From NCBI GenBank assembly GCA_030374735.1, contig JASCIV010000090.1, positions 1 through 50,056 on the forward strand: DNA of 50,056 nt. The letters run 5' to 3'. Below, piece by piece: positions 17,719 to 27,733 of the stretch. Made by a program: the position numbers and the translations under genes. This DNA comes from Gracilaria caudata (Eukaryota > Rhodophyta > Florideophyceae > Gracilariales > Gracilariaceae). How positions within the stretch are numbered: the first letter of the stretch is position 1; every line of letters starts with the position of its first letter. Under the pieces are notes generated by a model, which was not told where the DNA came from, searched no databases, and saw only the letters and a list, made by a program, of their open reading frames with translations.

Positions 17719-19005
17719 CAAAGGGGGCGGTCGGGTCGACGACGCGCGAGATCTTCGGGTGATGGAGGGGGAGGAGGGACGCGTGCAGACTGCAAGAGAA
17801 GGACGTGCCGCAAAGTGCAGGCTATGTGCGGTGGTGATGAAAAAAGAGCGACGTCTCGTCACTGTCTCTCGCACACTGGAGGCCAGCTTGGCACCGGTGT
17901 GCACTTGCGCAAACGCTCACAAAAAATACGTGAGAATCAGTGCCACTTTTATTCGATGCGACTCTTCTGCGGGCCTTGAATGCAACGGTGCAAAACCCTT
18001 GACCTGTGGTAAGACCTGCGCTTACAGCTTTACAGCGGTTCGGTCCACTCGTTGTTTGGGGCATTGCCTTGCGTGTGTACCCAGAAGATTTTTTGACAAA
18101 ATACCCAAAATACCTAAAATACCCGCCGGCGGAGATTAATGCGTAACCAGACACGTCTCGTCGTCCGCCGGCCGACCTTGATTCGTGTGCGCTTCGCGTG
18201 ACACTTGGCGCATCGCATGCGCGGAGGCCGGCCCCAACGTGCCAATCACGCACGAGTACGGTGTGGGGCACACTCCCTTTGTTTCGAGCCGCGTGCTCGT
18301 TTTGGTGGCATGGGGATTATCACCCCCCTAGTAGGGGGCCCCTACCCGGTGCCTGCGACGCACGACCGCTGCTTCGATGGTGTCTCAAAACGAAACGTAT
18401 CCCTGGGAAGACATCCTGCGGACATTCCCGCCGCGCTGATTGCCCGAAAAGCCTCTCCCGAGCAGCGAGACGAGTCGTTGCTCATAGTTCACAGTGTGAA
18501 CTGAACTTCACACCCGTCTTTGTTCATGCGCTCACCAACAGCATATGCCTTCGATGTGACATTTGAACGTTAATTTGGCAGATGATCGGCCAAGTCACCT
18601 TCTCAAATCCAAAAACAAGCGCCCTCGACCGCAAAAACAGTCGCACGCACCACTCTACGACAAGCAACATCATATTGCCAACACACCCGCATTTAACAAT
18701 CGCGTTTTGCTTCGAGACGAGAAGTTCCTGGTGTAACGCCGCATCGATGCTTGAACTACAACTATCACATGCTACCTCATTTTGTCAATCAGCTACGATT
18801 TCAAGATGGCCAAAGCTTGTCCGCATAGTATAGTTGGGCACCTCGAAGGAGAGAGCGAACGCGCTTCAAGCATGTTGAAGTGCGATGTTTGCTCCCTTCC
18901 GAGATGGGCGTGGGTATCAAGAACGTTGGAGAAGGGAGTATGATGGCTTCCGCGCGCAGGGCGCGATGCGAGGGCGGTCAAGCTTGAACAAAAGGCCCAT
19001 CTGCG

Positions 19006-19050
19006 TACGAAGGGTAGACGGTACCTGTACCGTCGTACCAAGGGTACTGT
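19006..19050. repeat. Dispersed motif copy with inverted symmetry
   Basis: It reads TACGAAGGGTAG, ACGGTACCTGTACCGTCGTA, then CCAAGGGTACTGT. The centre GACGGTACC...GGTACCGTC is nearly palindromic. It holds all elements of the family except GAACGCTACC. Confidence 0.6.
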
Positions 19051-19178
19051 AGCCACAGCACACAGTAGATCAAAAATTTGAAAAGTTTCGAGTAAGTGAA
19101 GCTTAAGATTTTGAAATAATGCCTACCGCGCAATGGAGCATCCCAGAAGAACCCAAGTATCAACGAAAGGTGCATAGA

Positions 19179-19218
19179 TACGTGAGGTAGGGGTACAGGT
19201 AGAACGCTACCGTCGTAG
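19179..19218. repeat. Dispersed motif copy with GAACGCTACC
   Basis: TACGTGAGGTAGGGGTAC is followed by AGGTAGAACGCTACCGTCGTAG. GAACGCTACC also occurs at 3842 and 4197, and with one change at 39727. Confidence 0.6.
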
Positions 19219-19394
19219 ATTGCTGGCCCTCATCCCCATGCACGCCAAGAGCACTTGCGAGGATAGTTTACCAACGTGGACAACATATTTGCTGTTTCAG
19301 CCGGCGTACGCAGAAATCAACTCAACGAAACATACCACCCGAGCCTTCGAGAGTCATGACATGAGACCGCCTGAGAATTGTCAAGTCTGGTAAC

Positions 19395-20990
19395 ATGGAT
19401 CAACGCTTCAATATAGAAGAAAGGCGAAAACAGCTGCAGCAACAGAAGCAAACCCTCATTGGTTTACAGTCCTTTCAAAAGAGGGGTTCGCCGTCCGCCA
19501 GACAGACGAACCACGGGTCACCTTCTTACTCAATAAACCATGGTCAGAGCTCCGCTAATCGCAGCTCCTTCACACGTGCTTTCAAAGCGGAACTGAATCT
19601 TCCTCCTTCCCGTGACAGTGCTCAAAATGAAATCACAGCCTCTGTCTCCGTCTCCCGGGGAACAAATATTGGCAAACGTTCATATTTACCGGAACTCATG
19701 GGTGATGCCAACTTCTCTTCAAAGTTCGGTTTAATTCCCTCAGAAGAGGATCAGCAAGACAAGTTAACGGCAGGTCATCATTCTGGATCACAACGTGCTT
19801 CAGATGGGTCCCCACTGCAGTTTCAGTTTACTCTCAAGGATGAACTGACAGAGCTTCGACCGACTACGGCGATTAGATTCCACAAGAAATTCGATAATAT
19901 TGTTGTTACGTCTCACGGATCTCGCTCTGATCAAAGCCTTAGTGCCGAACCTGGACTCAACGCAATTTGGTGTTTGGACGAAGGCCGAAGTACCTTGCAG
20001 AGAACTTTGACGGCGAATGCTGGTATATCTGCTATTGAGCTTCCGAGCATCTCCCCGACATTAGTAATCGGAGGGACAGTCTCTGGCAGCGTGCTTTTTT
20101 GGGACACTCGCATAAAATCTGCCTTGCCAATTCACGCACTGGAGGGCGACACAGCAATCGTTACTGGTTTTCATGACAGGCAGCAGGTTACTTCGGTGAA
20201 GACCACAGCAAACACATCCCCTTACTTCGTTTCAACTAGCATTGGAGGTCACGTTTGCAAATGGACACTCTCGAAGCCAGATGTACCGATCACTAGAGAC
20301 ACTCTACGGGAGAACGCCACATCGGCAGAACTGAACATTTCAAGTTTCGATTTTCCGCGGACAGCGAGGCTCGCCGGGGGTGAACAGACTACAGCAAATA
20401 GATTTACATCCTTGTTCGTCGGAGATGACTCTGGAGGAATTTACCGCGCAGATGGTAATGATTCTTCGTGGACAGTTGAAACTGCTTCGGGCAACGCTCA
20501 CGAAGCGGCTGTCACCTCTGTCTCTGCACATCCATTTGGACATCGTGTAGCATATCTTGACGATGTTGTTCTCTCTGCATCTGCAGATTGGACTATCAAG
20601 TTGTGGTACTTTCATAAATCACAGCCATCAGTTTGCATTGATACATACGATATGGTGGAGTATGGGAGGATCAACGATGTAGCCTGGAGCAATCAGCATC
20701 CCACAGTCTTTTGCGCTGGAAGCGAAGCTGGATATCTTTCTCTCTTCGATATCAGCAATCGCTTATGCCCTTCGAATAGTCGAAACTATTGGCACTTTGA
20801 AACACCGGAAGCGAACAGCGGCACAGATATTACCGCCATTCAATGGGACCACGTATCTAGGCATGTTTGCGCCGGTAGCTCGAAAGGAACTCTTTCTTTG
20901 TGGCAATGTACTTCTGACTTTGCCTCTTTGCCAGACGCCGAATGGACAGGGCAGTACTTGAAGTCTAAACAGACCGCGTATGTTCGGTGA
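19395..20990 (+). CDS. Dynein intermediate chain-like WD40 protein
   Basis: The 531-residue protein starts with a short charged helix (EERRKQLQQQKQTL, residues 8-21), then a Ser-rich linker to about 145, then a WD40 propeller to the end. Several blades follow cytoplasmic dynein intermediate chain closely: NIVVTSHG...GLNAIWCLDEG (168-197), SISPTLVIGGTVSGSVLFWDTR (218-239), PYFVSTSIGGHVCKWTLS (276-293), FVGDDSGGIYRAD (341-353), VLSASADWTIKLW (392-404), and INDVAWSNQHPTVFCAG (426-442). In that family the N-terminal helix binds dynactin and the propeller binds the heavy chain, for minus-end microtubule transport. The LC8/Tctex-binding linker motifs are not obvious. A divergent non-dynein WD40 protein remains possible. 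True ATG; no intron. Confidence 0.72.
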   Translation: MDQRFNIEERRKQLQQQKQTLIGLQSFQKRGSPSARQTNHGSPSYSINHGQSSANRSSFTRAFKAELNLPPSRDSAQNEITASVSVSRGTNIGKRSYLPELMGDANFSSKFGLIPSEEDQQDKLTAGHHSGSQRASDGSPLQFQFTLKDELTELRPTTAIRFHKKFDNIVVTSHGSRSDQSLSAEPGLNAIWCLDEGRSTLQRTLTANAGISAIELPSISPTLVIGGTVSGSVLFWDTRIKSALPIHALEGDTAIVTGFHDRQQVTSVKTTANTSPYFVSTSIGGHVCKWTLSKPDVPITRDTLRENATSAELNISSFDFPRTARLAGGEQTTANRFTSLFVGDDSGGIYRADGNDSSWTVETASGNAHEAAVTSVSAHPFGHRVAYLDDVVLSASADWTIKLWYFHKSQPSVCIDTYDMVEYGRINDVAWSNQHPTVFCAGSEAGYLSLFDISNRLCPSNSRNYWHFETPEANSGTDITAIQWDHVSRHVCAGSSKGTLSLWQCTSDFASLPDAEWTGQYLKSKQTAYVR

Positions 20991-21134
20991 GGATGAATGC
21001 ATGAGATATTTTAATGCAATTTTGTACATGTAGGAGTATCGAAGAAGCACTTGAGTCTTTTGCGTAATCAGCAATAACCAAGCCAAGATATTCCAAAGCA
21101 AGGGAAACAACTCCGAATATAATCCGCCTTTGTC
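20991..21134. other. Convergent 3' spacer
   Basis: A 144-base gap separates the ends of the WD40 and radical SAM genes. The two 3' UTRs must be very short or overlap. No hairpin is seen. Confidence 0.5.
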
Positions 21135-24092
21135 TTACTGTTCTGAGCGTAAGACTATCTTCGATCTGTGTGCGTGCAGCAATTGATATCTAGAGGTTCC
21201 CATCACTATATTAATCATATCGACGAATGCTTCTGGACTTAAAGCGCCCTCGTTTCGTAACTCTAAGGTGCATGAGATTACGCAGGCGTGGGCTGGCCAG
21301 TTTGAAACGCCGACGTGCTCAAGAACGGGTGCAGCTTCCGTATGTGTGGCGAGTCGAATATCGTACAACATCTTTCGCAAATCCCTCTTAGTTACATTAC
21401 CTTTCTTGCTGACTTTTTCAACAACCACAGGTCCCGAGGTTTTCACCTTGCTTATAATTTGTTGCCAGTTCTCTACGTTTCCATCATCGGTATCCATAGC
21501 GATGACATACTCTGAAGCTTCCATTAGCATAGTCAACGCTGTTGATTTAACTGGTATTTCCTCAGCTCTTACAATTTGCAAGCCGTCAGGGAGGCGAGAG
21601 TCTACATCATGCTTGAACTTCGACACTTCAACTTCCTTCCTGAGAATAAAGTCCACCAATTCTCCCGCAGACGTTGATCCGAATGGCAACGCAGCTGCGT
21701 TAATAACCCGTGGATGTGGATGATATCCACCGGTGAATGATATAGGAATCGAAGCTCTCCGCAACAGTCTATCAAACAATCTGTTCAGGTCGAGTTGCGA
21801 GGCCAAGGCCAACGCCCCCTTTTTTTCGAACGTAACTCGTATTCTTTGCACGGTATCCGTGTTTGGGACATAGTTTCCTTTGTATGCAGGTATTTCAGGG
21901 GCAGGTAAAGTTATGTTGTTGCCGAGCTCGTCACCACATACACCGCATGATGAACATTCATTAAATGCACAATCTGGGGTTAGAGTTTCAGTTAGAGCTC
22001 GCATCAGCTCATCTCGCAACCATCCTTTGTCTAACCCAGTATCGATATGATCCCACGGCAACGGCCTATCTAGAGGGGAAGCCATGCCGTCTCCAAGACC
22101 AATATTTTCTTTGGGTATCAAATTCTTGCGGTCTAAATTGTGAGATCGTATAGTGTCATACCAGCCCCGAGGTCCCCGTATCTGCTCACGTTCGGTTTCA
22201 GCAATATTCCACTCCCCGCGTTCAACTTTGCGATACTTCCATTGAAGACCAGCTTCGGCAATTGCTTGACACCATGCATCGTAAGCATCCCTCATGTTCT
22301 CCCACCAAGCATCCATCCCCGCTCCTAGTTCGTGTGCTCGTAGAATTACCCTTCCAAGCCGACGATCCCCACGGCCTATGAAATCTTCCATAGCTGACAG
22401 CATAGGGTCCGTCATTGAGAGCTTTACATCTCGTATATTCTTGAATGTATGTTTTAGCATTCGTTGTTTCCGCTTGACCTCGTCAATCGATGTGGAATGC
22501 CATTGAAACGGTGTCCAGCTTTTTGGCGTGAAAGTAGAAATAGTAGCAGTAACAGATAGCCTGCGGCGTCCTGGGGCTCGACATTTTCGTTGCAACCATT
22601 TGATAGTGTCCGCAATGCCCATAACATCATCGTCGGTTTCAGAGGGAAGATTAATCATAAAATAGAGTTTCACGTTCTGATATCCTGAATCATAAGCTAG
22701 CTTGACACCTTTCAACAAGTCCTCGTTTGTGAGACCTTTGTTGATGACATCCCTCATCCGTTGGGTTCCGGCTTCTGGCGCAAATGTGAGTCCGGACTTT
22801 CGGCTTCCATCTAGCAAATCGGCAATATGCTCATCAAACCTATCAACGCGTTGGGAACCGAGCGACAGAGATATCGATTCCTCTTCCTTACGCAACTCGT
22901 TCTTTAGTTGGATTCCAACACTGGGCAAACTCAACCAATCCGAACAACTCAATGAAAGCAGCGAAAATTCATCATATCCAGTAGTCTTCACGCCTTCTTT
23001 TACTGTCCTAATTACTTCATCCGGACTAACGTCTCGAGCGGGACGTTGTACCATACCCGGAAGACAGAAGCGACATCCACGAGTACACCCGCGCCGAATC
23101 TCAACAGTCAGGCGGTCATGAACTGGATCAGTTAGAGGAACAAGTTGGGTTGCTCTCCATGGCTGTGGCAAGGAGTTGCGTTTCTGGATTTTCTCAGGAA
23201 TGTCTCCTCGCGTGGGATATACTGCTCCGGATGGATGACATTTGTAGAATCTTGGTACATAAACTCCCGAAACTTCTTTCGCTAGCTTTAGCAGCACTTC
23301 TGCTCTCGTTATGCTTGGGTTTTCCATTAAAGCATTCGATACGCATTCACCAATTTCAGGAAGCATTTCTTCTCCGTCTCCTATGCTCATGAAATCAAAT
23401 AAATCAGCATAGGGCTCTGGATTTGCTGTAATCGTAAGTCCGCCAGCAAATACCAGAGGCGGTCCTTCTTGCAGAGTTGGAGCTGTATCTCTAGCAGCCC
23501 ATGTGCATGGAATATTGGCTTGTTCCATGACCTTTACACAGTTCGTAGCACCAAGTTCGTACATCAAACTCATGCCGATTATATCAAAATCCGACAAAGG
23601 TCGTTTTGACTCAACAGCGAACATGGGAAGGCTATGCCTTTGCAGAACTTTTTGCATGTCAGGCGCGGGTAAGTAAGAACGATCACAGAGGATATCGGGA
23701 TGCTCATTCAGACAGCTGTATAAGACAATGTGACCTGTACTGCTCATTCCAATCGAATAAAGATCTGGATAAGCCAGGCAAAAACGAACTTTGACAGAGT
23801 TCCAAGGCTTTTTGACTGCGCCCAACTCATTTCCAAGATACTGACCTGGTTTCGATACTTTGCGTATCTCTTGAAACGGGATTACACATTTGAGAGCATC
23901 CCATTCATCAGTATGCGTTTCGGCGGAAGTGGAACTGTCTACCCCAGACGGTGCAATTAGATCAATATCCTTTGAGCTTAAAGATGCACTACATCTCCAG
24001 TTTTGTTCACGTCTTTGGAAGTTTTTGGTCTTCCATTCTGAGCCCAAGAATCGAGGTATCCATGTTGCGCTCGGATATACAACAAAAGCCAT
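21135..24092 (-). CDS. Radical SAM protein with DUF2344 fusion, plastid-targeted
   Basis: The 985-residue protein matches the bacterial/cyanobacterial two-part family (TIGR03960 radical SAM plus TIGR03936/DUF2344). Residues about 95-310 form a cobalamin-binding-like Rossmann region (FCLAYPDLYSIGMSSTG, IIGMSLMYELGATN, LVFAGGLTITANPEPYADLFDFMSIGDGEE). The [4Fe-4S]/SAM motif is CTRGCRFC with C336, C340 and C343. A second Cys cluster, CAFNECSSCGVCG, precedes DUF2344, which starts near 750 (RIRVTFEKKGALALASQLDLNR, SFTGGYHPHPR). The reaction is unknown; a tRNA or cofactor modification is often suspected. The N-terminal 45 residues, rich in Ser, Arg and Lys and ending near RCSASLSS, look like a transit peptide. 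The frame opens 35 codons further up at TTG, but the first ATG is 24092. Confidence 0.88.
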   Translation of the reverse strand: MAFVVYPSATWIPRFLGSEWKTKNFQRREQNWRCSASLSSKDIDLIAPSGVDSSTSAETHTDEWDALKCVIPFQEIRKVSKPGQYLGNELGAVKKPWNSVKVRFCLAYPDLYSIGMSSTGHIVLYSCLNEHPDILCDRSYLPAPDMQKVLQRHSLPMFAVESKRPLSDFDIIGMSLMYELGATNCVKVMEQANIPCTWAARDTAPTLQEGPPLVFAGGLTITANPEPYADLFDFMSIGDGEEMLPEIGECVSNALMENPSITRAEVLLKLAKEVSGVYVPRFYKCHPSGAVYPTRGDIPEKIQKRNSLPQPWRATQLVPLTDPVHDRLTVEIRRGCTRGCRFCLPGMVQRPARDVSPDEVIRTVKEGVKTTGYDEFSLLSLSCSDWLSLPSVGIQLKNELRKEEESISLSLGSQRVDRFDEHIADLLDGSRKSGLTFAPEAGTQRMRDVINKGLTNEDLLKGVKLAYDSGYQNVKLYFMINLPSETDDDVMGIADTIKWLQRKCRAPGRRRLSVTATISTFTPKSWTPFQWHSTSIDEVKRKQRMLKHTFKNIRDVKLSMTDPMLSAMEDFIGRGDRRLGRVILRAHELGAGMDAWWENMRDAYDAWCQAIAEAGLQWKYRKVERGEWNIAETEREQIRGPRGWYDTIRSHNLDRKNLIPKENIGLGDGMASPLDRPLPWDHIDTGLDKGWLRDELMRALTETLTPDCAFNECSSCGVCGDELGNNITLPAPEIPAYKGNYVPNTDTVQRIRVTFEKKGALALASQLDLNRLFDRLLRRASIPISFTGGYHPHPRVINAAALPFGSTSAGELVDFILRKEVEVSKFKHDVDSRLPDGLQIVRAEEIPVKSTALTMLMEASEYVIAMDTDDGNVENWQQIISKVKTSGPVVVEKVSKKGNVTKRDLRKMLYDIRLATHTEAAPVLEHVGVSNWPAHACVISCTLELRNEGALSPEAFVDMINIVMGTSRYQLLHAHRSKIVLRSEQ

Positions 24093-24865
24093 TATAATTT
24101 GTTTGCCGATATCAGTATACGGAAGGTGTGACAAAGATTCTCCGTACAACCTGAACTGTTTCTCCCTAGATTTCGTTATCGCCTGACTTTCAAGCAAAAC
24201 CGCCCTTCTCCTTTCTTGAGTTTGTGCTTAAATGAACTCTAATCTGGATGGATTCTGAGCGATAGTTTTTTCCGTGACGAATAAAACCGATACTGGCGAA
24301 TGAACTTCGTTTCTTAGAACTTGAAAGAGTCCGGAAATATATTTGACCTTCTTCAAGATTGGAACAGTTTCATATCGAGTTACTCCAAATCCAGTGAAGA
24401 AAAGGAAAGTGGAAACGTGCCGTTTCTCTCAGACCAAAATCGTAGCTACGACGGGAGACATTTACTATTTGTACTTCTGTATCTTGTGTTGTATGTGAAA
24501 TGCAAAGAATCTGCTGTGACCGATGGGGAACGCTCATCTTATTCTGTCTACCAAGGTATCATACTCTGTACTGTACAAAGGTAGCGGTCTTCGTATCTCC
24601 CGAAGGGAAATGAGCTGAATCAGCTCAGCTGATGCGTAAGCGATGATCCTCATGTTGTGTAAGGCGTGTCGGTTGTTTACAGTACGTTCGGTCATTACAC
24701 TGCATACTATGCAGTGCATAGGTTGTTCGGAGGAATCTGGTTTCACGCTGTCCAGTTGCCCCATGTGCAAGCCGAGCGAAAGAAACACCATTCTTGAAAG
24801 CGCACAGCTGCTTAGATCTACGAAGGTATCTCTTCATAGAGTATCCTCGTTTCCACTCGCCACCA
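24093..24865. other. Upstream region of the radical SAM gene
   Basis: No firm gene. A short open frame from ATG 24643 encodes paired Cys motifs (LCKACR, QCIGC, SCPMC) that could be a zinc-finger relic, but the frame has no other support. Pieces of the dispersed motif occur at 24541-24600 and 24826-24836. Confidence 0.4.
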
Positions 24866-25198
24866 CTGGGACTCGAAGTGACCACTGTTAGTCCTAAAAA
24901 CCAAACCTACACCGCTCATGCGTCTCGCTACGCCGGCGGTGCCGCTACCAAGGCTGAAGAGCTCAAGCACCGCAAATACGACTCGCTCTGCACAACCAAC
25001 AATGTGCATCTTATCCCGTGCGGTTTTGATGTGCACGGCGGCGCGGGAACATCGCTGAAGGCCTTCGTCCGTAAGTTGGCGAAGTTCTTGTCCAACTTCG
25101 TGGCTCTAATCCTGGGCTGGAGTACCGCGCTGTCATCCTGCGCCTCGAACGCATGGTCTTACAGCACAGGGCCGCAGCAGTCAACCGGCGGCGCCTAG
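24866..25198 (+). mobile_element. Decayed end of a reverse-transcriptase-type retroelement
   Basis: The frame reads EVTTVSPKNQTYTAHASRYAGGA, then AEELKHRKYDSL, then VHLIPCGFDVHGGAG, FVRKLAKFL and a stop. A DVTV.SP block, then A..AE..K..KY, then F.P...ET.G, is the tail found after the restriction-like endonuclease region of non-LTR elements in algae and protists. Upstream RT motifs are absent, so only the 3' end survives. Base composition is more GC-rich than the flanks, which also suggests inserted DNA. The family name is not certain. Confidence 0.5.
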
Positions 25199-26323
25199 CC
25201 GGCGCCTCAAACGCCTTGGCGTACAAGGGTAGCCATCCTCCCTTCCTCTTTAAATAAGAGCTATTTCGTCATCATCATACTTCTTCACATTGAGTTTTTC
25301 GGCCCCAACAGCCGCTCCACCTGGGTTCTTTGCGGCTGCGAAGGAATAATGCGCGTTGTGCGGACTCACGACAGTAAGATCTATGCCGATGCGCTTAGGA
25401 CCCAACTGGCCGGCTTCGATGCATATGTGTAGTCTGTGTCTCTCCTGTCCTAGAAGGTGCGATTACGGGGAAACGGCCACTCTCTGGACGCGGTTAGTAA
25501 CAAAAAGGTATCGACGTAGGTAAGCATACAAAGCCTTCGAGAAAACCCCTGGGAAACTCCCGTCCAGAGGCCCGCTCGGAGCTCTTCCTTCGAGGGAAGA
25601 ATTCAGGGAATCCCCGGTAGGATCTTCTGCCGATGATCGTCTCGTGACCTACTGCGCACATGCACCTACACTGGGGGGTATTTTAGCGTATATCTACGTA
25701 GTGCTTGCTGTCACCGATAGAATTGCAAAGGCTTGTCTGCTAGACCGCGGGAGTAGCCCTAGCACAAGTTGCACGACTTATATCGCGTAGCAATCTTCCA
25801 CGATGGTAAGATTGTTACGCGTTGAGATCCCTTGGCATCGATTACTAAATCGTTTTCTACTTGTATAAACAGCTGATCCTCGGCTGTGCTACATCAGAAG
25901 ATGTTATGCCTATTCAGATAACCATCTCTGTTACTTTCCAGCGACCATTTCGTCTTGCATAATGTATAATATATAAAATAATACTGTTCTGCCCTTCCAC
26001 GTAGCTTCTCTCTCTCTCTCTCTCTCTCGTTTACGTAGCTTCACTTTCCCATCTACAACCGGATTTGACTTTCCTTCAATTCAAGTGCTCCCTAGCATTG
26101 CTGTTTGTGCACAAATCAAGGTCTACAAGGAAGTCTTACATACTCTTATCATGAACCAAATACATGCACGGGGCCGGAGAAAACTGAGGAGTCATCTAGT
26201 CAAAGTCGTAACAGCATCCTTCTGCTACCTGATTGACTAAGTTAGAATAACGGCGCAGCAACGACAGCAACCTGCACGCCGAGTCCGTCTGAGCGAAGAA
26301 AACTTCTTCGGCCATTCCAGACC
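25199..26323. other. Gene-poor region after the retroelement remnant
   Basis: No gene. It contains a dispersed motif copy (TACAAGGGTAG, 25222-25232) and a CT microsatellite flanked by ACGTAGCTT direct repeats. A 27-codon ORF from 25349 has no recognisable features. Confidence 0.5.
26006..26028. repeat. (CT)n microsatellite flanked by direct repeats
   Basis: A CT run of about 23 bases sits between two ACGTAGCTTC copies (from about 25999 and 26033). It may be polymorphic and resembles the GA runs at 151 and 5893. Confidence 0.75.
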
Positions 26324-27733
26324 ATGACAGAGCTTCCTTTTGTGCCGAGGACATCACAACCACCCTATCCACCACCAAGTCTGCGTTTCGTTAGTCAAGA
26401 TGGCCAAAACCTTGTGTCACCCATTGCCTCACCACTAAGTCCAGCGACGAGAACAGCCCCAAAAAAGACCGTAAGCTTCGTAATTGACCAGACTACGACT
26501 CCGAGAACTGCTTCGTACTCCCCAGGCCCTCGTTGGAATCTAAATCCAGAGATCCCGCTCAGTCCGTTGGCCAGATCCACGAGGAGACATCATAGCGTTA
26601 CAGCTTCACCCGTTTCTGCAAGGTCATTCGGGGTTTCAAGGAGATCCAAAACCTCACTGGAGACCCCCTTCGTCCAAATAGATGCAGTTGGGCCTTCAAC
26701 GGAAGTGACGAGTCCACAGTCCGTGAAGATATACAAGCATAACCAAACTGGGAACAAATCAACAGCCTCAGCTTGTCAGACACCCCGAAGAACAGATTCG
26801 AAGAAACGTGCCGTTCTTGTAGGAATAACCTACGCCGCTACCAAAGACGTCGGAATTCTGCCAAAGTCGGCAGATCATCTAGCTTTGTTTCACAATCTTT
26901 TGATAATGAACCATGGCTTTGACAAGAGAAACATATGGCTACTAAGTGACAAACCACATTGTGCTGCAGGAGCAGTTCTTCTCGAACCCACTCGTGAAAA
27001 CATTATGAATGCAATGAAATGGCTCGTAGTAAACTCTAGGCCAGGGGATAATCTTATCTTCGCCTTTTGCGGGCATGGGGTGCAGCGACATAAAGAGGGC
27101 TCTAGGTCAATTATACAATGCATCATTCCTTCAGACTATCCCACTGCATCTCTTATCACAGGGGAAACGATCTCTTCTCTTTTGATCGGTGATTTGAACA
27201 TTGGTGTCCACATGACTGTCATTCTTGATTGTCGCTTTTCCAGCCAAATCCTCACTCTGCCATACATTCATAGTATACGACGCGGAAAGAAAAATCAATT
27301 CTTTGTGAGCGATTCAGTTGAGGTTGTAGACAAAGATCCGCTTTATCGCATTTCTCCTATGCACGGGATTACGGGATACTCTCGTCATACGAAAGAATAT
27401 CTGGAGTTGAAGAAGGAAGTTGAAGAGGAGCAACGAGAGGCACTGGCCGCGGCCCTCTTTGAGAAAGGGGACTTGGTATGTCTAACAATGAGTCCGGAGT
27501 CATCGAAAAAGTTGATCTCTTTCTCCTCTAGAAACAGAGAGCAAACGAGCTTGAGCTCTGCTTTCGTATCGGTGATGAGCAATAACATTCATGCTTCTCA
27601 GGATAGGAAAATGTCCTTCTCGAAGTTGCTCAAGGACATTTCAGCTCTGGTTGGAAAAGGGCGTCACTCGTTCTTGCCACAGCTCTCGTCTTCATACAAG
27701 CTCAAAATCGAAGATCATGTATTCAATGGTTGA
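26324..27733 (+). CDS. Metacaspase-family pseudoenzyme (catalytic Cys replaced)
   Basis: The 469-residue protein has a disordered N-terminal region (1-158) rich in Ser-Pro and Thr-Pro sites, then a C14-type caspase-like domain: KRAVLVGITY (161-170), ADHLALFHNLLIMNHGF, PTRENIMNAMKWLV (222-235), and FAFCGHGVQRH (246-256) with the catalytic His at 251. Where type I metacaspases have DSCHSG followed by .LPY, this protein has LDCRFSSQILTLPYIH (301-316). With the same spacing to LPY, the nucleophile position is Arg304, and the only Cys is one residue earlier (303). The acidic binding-pocket region is also altered (IIPSDY). It is probably a non-proteolytic homologue, a regulator or decoy for the metacaspase at 31939-33212. 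Start and stop are clear. Confidence 0.82.
   Translation: MTELPFVPRTSQPPYPPPSLRFVSQDGQNLVSPIASPLSPATRTAPKKTVSFVIDQTTTPRTASYSPGPRWNLNPEIPLSPLARSTRRHHSVTASPVSARSFGVSRRSKTSLETPFVQIDAVGPSTEVTSPQSVKIYKHNQTGNKSTASACQTPRRTDSKKRAVLVGITYAATKDVGILPKSADHLALFHNLLIMNHGFDKRNIWLLSDKPHCAAGAVLLEPTRENIMNAMKWLVVNSRPGDNLIFAFCGHGVQRHKEGSRSIIQCIIPSDYPTASLITGETISSLLIGDLNIGVHMTVILDCRFSSQILTLPYIHSIRRGKKNQFFVSDSVEVVDKDPLYRISPMHGITGYSRHTKEYLELKKEVEEEQREALAAALFEKGDLVCLTMSPESSKKLISFSSRNREQTSLSSAFVSVMSNNIHASQDRKMSFSKLLKDISALVGKGRHSFLPQLSSSYKLKIEDHVFNG

Larger units (their letters stand above)
17719..19394. other. Gene-poor region between MYB and WD40 genes
   Basis: No gene is supportable in about 1.7 kb. It contains a CCCCCTAGTAGGGGG palindrome near 18326-18340, an AT-rich stretch with repeated AAAATACC near 18098-18121, and two copies of the dispersed motif at 19006-19050 and 19179-19218. 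Confidence 0.5.

Noticed and set aside
24643..24891. Short frame with three CxxC pairs
   Set aside because: The pairs are attractive for a zinc finger, but the frame overlaps the retroelement remnant and has no other domain support.
27230..27235. Reading Cys303 of the caspase-like protein as the normal catalytic residue through a one-residue deletion
   Set aside because: The distance from the Asp to the LPY motif is unchanged relative to active metacaspases, so a deletion would require a compensating insertion.
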